NCBI GenBank assembly: GCA_024349245.1
Contig: JALDNG010000020.1
Location: 8,321,001-8,385,000 of the forward strand
Direction: 5' to 3'
DNA length: 64,000 nt
Source of the DNA: Neodontobutis hainanensis
Taxonomy: Eukaryota; Chordata; Actinopteri; Gobiiformes; Odontobutidae
Position 1 is the first letter of the stretch. Each line of letters opens with the position of its first letter. This document shows positions 1 to 12,300 of this stretch, one piece after another. Made by a program: the position numbers and the translations under genes. The notes under the pieces are model-generated. The model saw only the letters and a list, made by a program, of their open reading frames with translations. It did no database searches and was not told where the DNA came from.

Positions 1-218
1 CTCCCCCGGGGCCTCCTCCTGGTGGGACATGCACGAAACAACTCCCCAGGGGAAAGTCCAGTGGGCATCCAGAACAGATGCCCGAGTCACCTCAGCTGGC
101 TCCTCTTGATGTGTCCTCCCGAGTGACTGAGCTCCTCACCCAATCTTTAAGGGAGCACCCAGCCACCCTGCGGAGAAAACTCACACAGTTGCTTGTAAAC
201 AAAGAAAATTGTTCTCAC
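1..218 (-). other. nxn intron 7, partial
   Basis: Intron sequence downstream of the nxn exon 7 donor. Neither strand shows a match to the expected terminal nucleoredoxin exon. Nothing else is recognised. Confidence 0.7.
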
Positions 219-343
219 CTCGCCAGCCACAAAGAAAAGCAGCGGTGTTTCCTCTTCCTTGGCTTTGTACTTGGCCAAAAGTTTCTCTGCTATTGGTTGA
301 ATCAGCTCTTTAGCTGGCTCCAACTCTCCTTCCTCTTCTGCAT
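219..343 (-). CDS. nxn: nxn coding exon 7
   Basis: 125 bases between TTTATGCAG|ATGCAG and GGCGAG|GTGAGAA. It encodes DAEEEGELEPAKELIQPIAE through the conserved PLLFFVAGE. It ends in phase 0. The continuation DDMTDSL... expected from family members is not found in bases 1-218, so the final exon is outside the window. Confidence 0.94.
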
Positions 344-3300
344 CTGCATAAACCAAAGAAACACATGACTGAGACGCCTAGACTGAAAGAAGCAGCTACA
401 GATAGAGACTAGAGAAAAAACAGACAACAATGGCTGGTGGACAGTGAGATCAAAGTAACTGAAATACCAAATACGAATGAGACCATCCTGTCGAGTCTGG
501 TTTCAACAAATACCCTGTCCTTTATAGGAGGGATTTTTATGTACTATTGTCTATTGTTTATTTATTTAACTCATAATAAACAAAACAGATTTATTGATAT
601 GCCTGTTTATATGAAAGGAATTGTGTGCTCTTTATTATCTTATAAACTGTTAAGAAGTACAAACATGTCACACAGACATTCAGATCTTTAAATTTATTAT
701 TTTCCATAGAACAAAATACAAATGAAACACTTCACTGAAACCTTACACTCACTGAGACACAGACCCGTGTGGAGAAAGGCATACATTTTTGTTGTGCTAC
801 TCACCCACAAACAGCACAAGGCAGGGCCCCTCATGGAGCTGCACAGCATTAGACTCGTTTAGCTCCAGCACCGGCCGAGGGTGCCACGGGAAGAGTCGGC
901 ACTCTGGGTCATTAAGCACCTCCACACGGCCCTGTCGTGTGATCATGTGACCTTCTGTGTCTAATAGAATCAGGGTAGGGATACCTGAAGATAGAGAAGA
1001 AAAGACGGAAATGGTGTGAGATGAGGGCCAACACAGGAGGGAAGGAAAATGGGCAAAAGTGTGGGTGGTGGTTTAGGTCATTTCCCCTCATTATATCATT
1101 GTGACGCAGACAGCTCACTCTCCCGCTGAGATTTTGTGTGGATCTTTTTTGTCTATTTTTGACAACCTTTAACATGCCATTCCTCCTTCACCACAGCTCT
1201 GTGCATTATCCTGTACCAACTATTCAGAATTAGTTTTAGTGTTAACTGGCTTACAATCTATTACTATTGTTAAGAGTTTAAAATCAGAAACAGACACCAT
1301 CTAGGAGCATGAGTCACTGAGTTCCTGTCTGGTCATGTGGACTGAAACCAGTGGTAGGGACCTATCATGCATGGGTAGTGAATACAGAACAGGGTCAGTG
1401 CCGATTTATCTTCTGTGCATTCCTTACATTCTTTGCAGGACAAGCCAAGAACCAACTATTGCTAACTTTATCCACAGAAAGTAACTGAGAAAAGGCACAT
1501 AGTGAGATGCTTATCATTTTCCGCAGCAAACCCGACAGATAACTAGCCTATATTCATCAGGCTGCAGGACAATTGTGGTGAGAGCTGTCAACTGTTGTGA
1601 CACCGATTCAGTTTTTCATACTAAAAAGCTTGATAGATTAAAATTATTTAACATCAAAGCCAGTTATAAAATACCTTGTATTCCATAGAGTCTGTTGAGA
1701 CGCGATCGTCGAGCCTCATCTGAGTATGGCACTGCCAGCCATGGCATCTCACTAAAGTATTGCCTAAAGGACTCCTCTGACCTAAAAAAAATGGCCACGG
1801 CTTGTTTGTAGTCTCTATAGTAAACCACAGATGATAGACAAAAGAATATGTTAATAAATGCACTCACCTATCAGCACTGACGAAAACAATCTCAAACTTT
1901 TGACCGGACTCTTTGATGGTTCTGTATGATTCCACCAGAACCCGAGTCAGACTGCGGCATGGTGGACACTAACAAAAAGAGAAATAAAGAATATTGAAGA
2001 AATATGTTAAAAATTCCATGTCCAACATATCTTAAAACAACCCAGCAAATGTTTGGTTTCGTATTTCCTGAAAACAAATGTAGCTTCTTTGAGACTAATC
2101 TGAAAATAATGCTCTGGCTAGAGTTTTTGAGGGTCTGTGTGCGTTTGTGATTGTTGGTATGGCTGGCATTAGGAAGACATCACAGTGCTATGGCAGTCAG
2201 AGAGAAAACAGAGCAGTTTAACTTCCAGCGCGCTTCATGCCCACTGTGTGCTGTGTAGCTTTCCCACACATGCATATGAGTAATGGGTATTTACAATCAC
2301 AAAGCAAATATGGTGCAGCTTATGATTTGTTTATGTTAAGTTGAGCAAATATGGATTTTAGATATTCATCCAATGTCATAAATTGTTTTTTTAAGCCACA
2401 CAAAATAATGAAAATATTATGCCACTGTCCATCCAGACCACTACATCTTAAAAAGTAACATGTGAACACCTTAATGATTTTCAAAGAACAAAGCAATACA
2501 TGACATGCATTTGCTTGTAATTAGCAAATTACATGCGTGACAAGATGTGAGTGTATATTTATATATTTAGCCGGTATAAAGGTGATGTGCCATGTTAAAT
2601 ATATTTTTGGTCTCGTTGATTCTGTCATGCATACTCAGCATACCAATGCACATGCTTAGTGTGGGAAAACAAAACCATGAAAAATTTAGAGAGCATTAAT
2701 TACATTTTTTTTATAACCTGGCAAAACAACATTGTGATTTATTGTCAATGAGGTTTAAACACTCCAGTGTGAATTTTGTGTCTTTGCTGATTGAATAAGC
2801 CTAGTATTCAAGCCTGCTTAATATAGGTCATGTCTCTTTTCTATGGGCCATTTGAGTTCCCTGCAACACACCGCTTACTGTTTACACACATACCAACACC
2901 GGGTGGTGGGGCGGCAGTAGCTCAGTGGGTAGAGCGGTGGTCTTTCAACCGGATTCCCACTCTTCCCACAGTTCATACTATCGTTGTGTCCTTGGGCAAG
3001 ACACTTAACCCACCTTGCCTCCAGTGGCTGTAACACTGGTAATTACTGTAGAACATTGTAAGTCGCTTTGGATAAACGCATCAGCTAAATGAATAAATGT
3101 AAATGTAGGTGCTAGCATCTGTAAAAATCACTTAAATACTTTATACTAGTAGCAAAGGGAAGGAGGGAGAACAATACTGTAAAAATGGCTTTTGTGACTT
3201 GCCCTTTTAGTTTTTAAATGGTCTGAATGGCATCACCATTCTGTTGAGGCTGTTTTTTTGGGTAGCAGCTCTGGCAGCTGCTGTCCTGCCCACTGGCTCT

Positions 3301-6300
3301 GGTTACTCTCTTGTATCGTGTCTGGAACAGCCCATGAGTTTAATTAAGACTGTAATACCACTGTCCTTTCTTCTCGCAGTTAAAGCCCTCCACTCACCCA
3401 ATGTGCTGAGAAGTACACTCCCACGTGGTGCCCCTCCAGAGAGCCACTGTCGGCCGTCTGCCTGTTGTTCCTGAGCAGAGGCCCTGCCACCACCTCAGCA
3501 AATGGCTTTGGTCCCCAGGGAAACTCTAAGCCTAGAAGAGGGTCACAAATATCGGGTCATTTAATGAACAGGAACGGACAAGACAAAGTTCCTCTATATT
3601 TATTAAATCACTAAGTGTGCTTTTACAAACATGCAAATCATGCAAAATAAGTAATGAAAACTGAAAACCATCACTCTTAGGACATCCAGAATTACATGTC
3701 TTTTGGTCCCCTTTACTCTTTTTTTCAAGAGGTCTTCATTGTTTGTGACTTGCTCTAGAAATGCATTTGGTGCAGTGGGAGTGAAAATGGGTAATTATAA
3801 ATAGAAACCGTGTAGGGCTGCTTCATAATAGCCTCTTTATGTGAACTTGGTTGTCTAGGGCTTCATTAGGCTGGAATGACACGTCTGTACTGTGAGTGCT
3901 GAGGTTTATTGTTGCTATGATTGTAAAGAAGGCTAGTCCGGACGCCACTTCACGCAGGCTTTTAATGGAAGTTGAAAATGAGACAGCTCTTATTCTTTAA
4001 GCCACCCTTCTTACTATATCTTACTTTAATGCAAACTTTTATACATTTTTCTTAATATCAAATGTGGTTGAATAGATTTGTCATGTTAACAACTGAAAAA
4101 ACATTGCGCAAATTACAATTTCTTAAAAAAAAAAAATTATTAATTTTGGAATTGATATTGCATGTGTGGAATTATGTTTAATTGCCAGACAGTGAAATCT
4201 ATCAAATCTATCTCATGAAAGAAAAAAAAAAAAAAGAAAAACAAAAGAAAAACAAAAAAAGTGCTATTCTTCTCACATTAGTAATAAACCATTTTCACAC
4301 CGACAGTCTGACAGAAGGAAAGAATTTTGGGTTATTTAGAACTTTTTACCCACAAAGGACATCTCAGGCACAGGAAAAGGAAAGCAAGCCTACCCTTTGC
4401 CTCCCTCCACTTTAAAGTGCAGAAATTATAGGTTTGCCCGTGAGAGTGAAACACTAGAAGATTTGTGTGGAACTATAATTATAACAGAATCAACACAAAC
4501 AAAGAATTTATCCATTAATGATGTGCAATGAATGATTAGGGTAATTCCATGTTATCAGACAGTACACTGCATAAACACTAGAGTGTTTGTGTGGTTTATG
4601 GACATCCTACCTTTGGGGTCATCTCTGACCACCAGCAGGCCATTTCGACAAATCACCTTCCCTGTTGTGGCGTCCACAAACACGAGCGATGGTATACTGG
4701 TTACTTTGTATTGGTTCCAAAGCTTCATCTGAGGAGAGATAAGAAAAAGATGTTGGCAAAACTAGCCATGAAAGATTACTTAATTATGTCCTCAGTGCAC
4801 CATAGTCATCTGAAAGTGCACCATAGTCATTCTGTTCCATATAAATGCTTGTTTGCTTTAGGGAGGCTATTAAAAAAGAAAACACTTCATGTTAGGATCA
4901 TATTTTAAAAGCTGCCCCAATAATAACCAAGTGGGAGTATGCACATAGAAAAAACCTGTTGTACTCATTTTATGTGCAAGAGTGTCATAAAATCAGGGGA
5001 AATGCTTTACAACCAGAGATTGATGAATAAACCAGAATGTATAATAAATAAAGTCTAACTTTCAGTTTCTACATTTTTTCCCCAATGAGAGAGTGTATAT
5101 CTATATCTATATCTATATCTAATTTCTTGTAAAAAAAAAACAAATAAACTACGGTGGCGTTTGCTGGAACACCAACAGAACATTGACGTCACTTGTGAGA
5201 AACACTATAATTGCTGCAACAGACAGGAGAACAGGGAGAGATGCTAAAAAGATCTAGAATGGGGGTCAGTTAAGGACAGCAAGTTAATAAATAATCTAAT
5301 TTATTAGTTCTCCATTGAGCCAAGCGCTTCAGTACCAATGTAACAATGATCCGCACAGTCTGGATACAGCAATAGTTACTCTAAAAGGGTTTAAGCCAAA
5401 TGAAGTGAGGAGAACTTTCCTTCAGGTTCTGTGGAGTCAGTCTGGAGTTCAGTTACAAATGAGGTTTGATCTTTAGGTTGATGAAAAATTCCCTTTTGTG
5501 TAAAATCTGACACTACTGCAAGGCTGAGCACAAAAACTTAGATGGACCAAGAGTGACAACAGCTTGAGAACATAGTGTTGTTCACCGTCTGACTGAGTCT
5601 TAAATGTCAATGTGAAGTGTGCAGGGGTCAACCACTGGCCACTTTTGACATCCGAGGTCAGACGGTCTGTCCCCTGGACAAGACGACATGGAGCCTCTTG
5701 AAGATGTGGGTCTGGAAGCACCTCAGAAGCAGACGTCAGTGGTGCCACAGTCAACGGCTTTACCACATACTCAGAGCTGTTCTGGAAACTCTATCAGTGC
5801 TCACAAATTGATGAGGTTAAAGGCATTAACTGTGACTGTCTCCAAAAGCAGGGAGCCAGAACTCTGCAGAAGTAAGAGATGGTTTTCTGTGAGGATCCAG
5901 GCTGGTGATGTGACACTGACATGTCCGAAAATTTTAATAACAGACGCTGGTGACCAAACAGAAATTGAAGATGGTCATGCTTCTATTAATAAATGGTGCT
6001 CTGGGCTCATTTAAGACCTTGCATAAACTTAGCCAGTTCTATTTTATTTAGTCTCCTCATGACCGACTTGTTTAATACATCAACTAGTATTATTTGTTAA
6101 GCTAACATGAGCCAGTCAATACTAATGTTGTTTAATACATTTAAAGTGCTCTAAATTGTCAATGTTTCATATAATGAAAATAAGAACAGGCTAGAGAATA
6201 AGGCACTACTGTAACTCACTTGTACAGCACATGCATCCCACTAAAAACTGGTAGGGAATGGCATCTTTAAGTTCCAATTAGTGCCTCCACATGATCGTAT

Positions 6301-9300
6301 CAAAAGGAGCGGTTGTGTAGAGCATCCTTATTGTCATACACTAATTTACTGCATGCTTAAATCATGCCTGCATGGCCATTTGGCTGTGAGATCAGAGTAA
6401 CCTTGGATGGTAAATCTTTCAGGGATTTAGCTGTGCCTTGAATGATTTCACAGGCGGATGAATAACCTTGTAACTACAGATTCATGTCCTGAAGCCATAC
6501 ATCTCAAAACCTTGAAAGACAGAACCATGTGAGAATCCCACTTTGCACTGATACAGGAAGGGTTCAATTTCATTGCTCTATTTTTCTTCTGTGGAATTTC
6601 CACATGGTCTTAAAAGTCTTACAGAGACAAAATCTTCTACACTGAGAGCTTCTTCTCACTTTCTGCTTATACAGGCCAACAGAAAACAGGATCACATACC
6701 ACTGAACTGTAGCAACAAATAAAATGTTCAAGAACACACCTACATCATGCGGTCAGTGCACTGATTGTGAAATAACAGGACTATATTTAAGTGTACAAGG
6801 GAAATAGCAAGAGCCGAATGGAGCCTAATTAAGACACTATTATTTTAAATCGACATCAACAATGTGGAATGACAATTAAAAGCCTGTGCCTGGTTATATT
6901 GTTATACACAGATTTAAAAATATCAATAAGCCCTGTAAAAAGCTCTCCAAGTGTTAACACTCCAGGGAAAGCAGGGAATCCACACTAACAATCCATTTAC
7001 TCTCCAAAACATGCAGCCATTAGCCCCACACCGCTCATCATACTAATAGGATAACGGTTAGCCAAGGATCCATATCAAGAAGAGCAGCCTGCCCATTGTG
7101 GAGCCATATTTTCAGATCGAATCGTTTCATTAGGCTAAATGAATACATTACTTGCCTGGCCCAACTGCAGAAGACAAAAATAGTAGCTGCAGGATGTAAC
7201 CCCAGTTCTGGTATAAGCATGTGTGTAGCTCTCTATGGGCTTCACTATTGGTTTACGAAACGAGCCTCAGCGGCAGCACCCTGAGAGACCTGACGTGCAT
7301 GGCAATAATGTTAATGCTTCCTTCCACTGTTGCACTTTATGACATCCTTTCATAGTTAAAAGGAGGTTAGATTATGCGGAGAAACCACAGTCGCCACACT
7401 CTTAAACCCACATCTGCTTCAGCTTTACCCATGTCCTTTTCAAAACCTGACAGCTCTGACCCGCAGTGTAAAGCCGCCTCTGTCAGCAGCAGGAGGGTCT
7501 CAGGGTTTGAGAATCATGGAGATCTCGAATGGAAGACATTTCTTCACTCAGCATGGCCAATTTACCCATTATTGTACGCACTGTATCTGCTCATAGATCT
7601 GCATTCATCGGGCCAAGAGGGCCTTAGGCATCTGCCAGACACTTCTCCTTGTTTCTGTTGCCCTGCCATTCTGTCACTACAAAGGTTGACAGCAATGCCC
7701 TGCTGTGCCAGTGATAGCCCTTTATCTGAAAGAATATTATACACAGGAAATGCTGTAATAAGCTAGATGATATCTTAAAAATCAAATACACTACATTAAC
7801 AGCTTAAAAGTCAAGCATTTCATGTTATTCACTCAAGATAAGTGCACTGCAGTCAGTGTTTCCAATTACGCAGACAAAGTAGATCTGTGGAATTTAATTT
7901 GATCTACAACCCAGGAATTCTGGCTTTTATTATAATCATGAGGTAAAAATGTTTTCCATAGAGACACATTCAACAAAAGGAATTCCTTAGCTGCACTGTT
8001 GTGTATCTGACATACACACATATCTCCATAAAGCAATGACATTATATTAATTGGTTAGATATGTTTGAACTCAGTGGACCACCTCCTGTCTGGGCAGACA
8101 TAACCGGTGATCAATGGCTCTGTATCACCTCATAGCTCATGGTTGTGAGTGTGTAAAGGCATTGAAGGGAGGTTGTTTTAGTGAGACTAACCAGTCCCCT
8201 GAAGGCATGTTCAACAAAAGCATTTGTTTTTTACTGGGACTTTTTTTATTGAGTGTGCCTTCAGGCAGTGCGATCTCTGACCGTAAAGATTTACTGTTGA
8301 GGAGGAGGTGGACTGTTGGTTTGGCTTTTGGCAAAACTAAAGAAAGAAGAACAGAAAATACATGCCACCTGTGCACTGGCCTCAGATCCCACAGATAACT
8401 TCATCTGCAAATAGGGTCTTAGTAAGATGTTAGTTTACTCCAGAATTAACAATGCATTTATTATGTGTTGAGGCAATTTTAAATTCAAATCAAAAACATA
8501 CATCTCATTGTGAGCAGTTTGTACTTCCACATGCCTCTCAACACTTCTCAGCTCCAGGTCCCTTTTGGCTGGGCCCCTGCAGCCAGCATTGACTTACATT
8601 CCTCCGTGCTCGATGGGCTCTCACAAACGGCCTGTATCCACTTCAAAACCCTGTTGCTGCTCTTCATGGCTACAAAGACAACCCTCCCTGCCTCCTCATC
8701 TCCTCTAACCATACTTGAACCTACACCATGGTGGCTAGTGTGTGTTACTTAGCATGTCCATCTGTGCCTCTCGACCCCACTATCGCTTTACTCATCCAAG
8801 AGTGCGCACGGCTGTGGCTCCCCGGTGGGGACACACACATTTCGGCTCGGTGACAGCTGCAGCTGCCTTACACTCTGCTAGACTCCTGACCTATCTCTTA
8901 CTGAGCTTCTCATTTGGCATATCGTATTGTCTTACATAAACAAGAATGGCGCTTTCATCTGCCTATAGATCATCAGTTATTTCTGCAACAGATAAAATGT
9001 AATGGACACGTTTGACATTGTGGATCAATAAATGAAAACAGCAGGCCTCTGATCACAGAAATATTGCAGCCTTTCATGCAATCCCATGCATCTGAAAAAT
9101 CCTGTAACACTCTCCGGCCGAACCATTTTTTGTTGAATCCTCCACTCGGAGAAGACACAGCCTAAATTGCTTTTTCGATGAAGGCCTCCTGTTGCCATAG
9201 CAACCACACCCCCCCACTGCCACCTCCCTTCTATTCTGCCTCCTCCCAGTGCCAAAGCCAGGACATGTCACAGACAGCCAGACACACTGTGGGCTCGTAG

Positions 9301-12300
9301 TTAATAATTCAGTGATAAATTAACGGTTTAGTGAATAAATAAAGTGAAAACAGGTGCCAGAACGGTAGAGGGCTTAGGGGATATGAGCCCGCAAAAAGAT
9401 GAACAAAATGAACAAATGTAAAAAAGGGTAGGCAACCAAAAGAAACAGGGTGAAAGAGGAGGGGTTATGTTCAACCCCCGTTCAGCCTCGCAGGCACAAA
9501 AGCCACTGTCTGAATACAGCCTCTAAATCCAAACTTGGACCCTTTATGGTGAGAAGTTTTTATGTGGCATACAATGTGGCGTAAAACGCAGAGGGGTTTG
9601 TAAAGAAGTAAAAAGCCAGGGCTCAATAGGTATCCACAGCATTGCGTTCTTCACAAGTGTGAGCTTCCCCTAAGGCCGATATTCTGTGGGGTCAAAGATC
9701 AGGACTGCAGGGGGTGCATGCTTCACTCCCAGTAGTGTTAGTCCAGACGCTCTGCCTCGCAACACACATTTACTCTTATTTATTTATTATTCAAGTCCTA
9801 CATTAATGATTAGCTTATACTAGCACTTTTTGTCTGATTAGATACAACGATGCACAAAACAGTGTAATTTTTTAAACTGCCTACTTAACATAAATATAAT
9901 GTAACATAAACACTAGTAGCCACAATTTACTCACTACTTTCACTCTACCTTGCACAAGAAGCAAAGATCTAGATGCCATCATTTAAACTAAATGTATTAA
10001 GATGCACACAATACTCATGCAGAATTAGTAAAACCTGCAGATGGTGTAAAAGACATCGAAGTGAGCGGATAATGATTTACACAGTTCACTGAATGTCAGA
10101 AGCTTGTTTAGTGAATGTTGGGTTTATGTTTCCTCACACCTTGGCACGACACATCAGTCTGCATATCATCATCATGTTGAGGCCTGTGGGACTGAGGCCG
10201 GTCTGGCTTTGCACCAGCTGGACCTGGACTACCAGTTACCTCAGCCTGACCTCTCCAGACGTCCAGAAGGAACTCAGGGAAACTGTCCTGTTCATGAGTT
10301 GGAAAGCCTGCTGCTTTTCTACAATTGTTTTGCATTGAAGTAACAGGCAGCATACAGTAGGGGATGCAATCCGGCATCACAGTGTATCGTCATCATCATT
10401 TGTCCACAGCACTTTGCGGAGCCTCATTAAGCAATGCCTGCCTTTGCCATACTCATAAATTTAAGGTAATTACATCTTAATAATCTGGCAAAACACACAT
10501 TCAAAAAAACATATGGCTTCAACACTTACTGCTCAATTAGCGCCACTCAGAAAATAGACCCACAACAGGCGGGAATAAAATCTACCCAAAGCCTTAAGCC
10601 CCAGTTTCCTGGAGTGCCAGCAGCGGGGTTCAGACACAGCTTCCTCATCGTAACCTCTCTTTGACCCCCCATTTAACTGCGCCCCTCCTTCCTACGGGGA
10701 CCCTAAAAAAATTGCTGCTTAATCCCAGGGCCCAGCACATCACAACACATTAATATTTATATCCATTTGTATAGAGCATTATCAGTGTGCTTTTGCCTTT
10801 GTGCATAATCAGGGCAGCACTATATTGTACTGTCTTGGCACAAATCTTTTTTTTTTCTTTTACTTGCCTGCCTAATGTGCCTAAACTGATAAATAGTATT
10901 GGTATTCATTAGTTGAAATTGTACAGTATATAGGTTACTATATCTACAATTAAAACTGTAACGATACGATTCATGAGGAGGGTGCCGTTATAGTATCGAT
11001 CCTATTGTACCCTCCACAGCCAGGAGAGAGCCTCATAAATAACGGTGGCACCCTTGGTCTGCGCTGCCTCAACAGTGACAGAGGTAACGTACACAGTCAA
11101 GCTAAAAATAGCTATAGATACCTTTTCTCTCAGGTACTTTTCAAAAATCGTCCTTGAAACCCTCACTAAAGTATAGTGTTACTATAGGGCTGTGGGCTGA
11201 TGAAAAGCTGTCACTCCAACAATGGCTGCCATCCCCCGAGGTGTGGGATGTTGTTTCTCTTTCTGCCCATTACCTGAGACGCTCTCTTTACTTCTCCAGT
11301 AACATTTGTTTCCACGCTACACTTTATATCCACCATTAACTTGTTTCCTAGACTAGTCTTAAACTCATAAGTCACATCTGTTTGAAAGTAGCTGCAGCCT
11401 CATGAGTTTTACAGCCAAGTTGTACATCTGGACTACCCCCACACATGCTTCCTCTTGCCTGTCTCTACCTCTACAATACACACACAAGTCTTAAACACGG
11501 CTTATCCAGGCCCTTGACAGTTTTCACAGCAGCAGATTCCCATAAGCCCCCTCTCTGACAGAGCTACTAGCCGCAATGATATGTTCTCAAACCTAATGTT
11601 TGCTAATTTCATCCACCTTTCTCTAAAAAACAACAAAACTACAAGACATGTCAGAGTGTATATAATTTGCAATACATATAGACATAAACTAAATGTCCCA
11701 AATATTTTTGCACTAACATTAACAAAAAATATTTTTTTATAATTAAAACCTTTTTTTTTACCCTAGATATTTTTTGTAAAATATATTTTGTAAAATATTT
11801 AAACACTGTATATGTTCCCATTTTCATGCACCTCTACAATGTCCACAATAGGTAAGCTCTAAACAGCAACAAAATGTCAAATAAAAGCACAGCTAATCTG
11901 TGAGACTGCACCTTTTAAGACAAATTCAAGCTCTTGGAACAACCTGGAGTGAATGCCACATGACCTGAGGTTGTGCCACCAGTAAATCACTAAATAAACT
12001 TCACACACCTAGAACTGACAAAGCAACACAGCAAAATGTGTTTACTGACAACGTATTCCAGGGATCTCCAAGAAGTCCCATAACAAACATGACAGTGTTT
12101 TGCTTTTTTGTTTTTTATTCTGTGAATTTCCCTGCATTCTGTGTTAGCTGATCTATAATCAGAAGTAAAACTTAACTGTGCCTACTCCTGAAAATCCTGA
12201 TATAGTTTAATAAAGTAATTATTTAGATTTTTATAAAAAATATTTTTCATACCATTTCTATTCATAAATATAAATGTCTCCATATTTGTAATTATTAGAG

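Noticed and set aside
1..218. Possible final nxn exon at the left edge
   Set aside because: The complement does not encode the expected nucleoredoxin C-terminus in any frame, so the exon is outside the window.
2911..2985. tRNA-like sequence with an A box
   Set aside because: It lacks a proper B box and acceptor stem and continues into a SINE body and tail, so it is a SINE head and not a tRNA gene.
4182..4415. Lysine-rich open frame
   Set aside because: The lysines come from an A-rich intronic run; there is no domain or exon structure.
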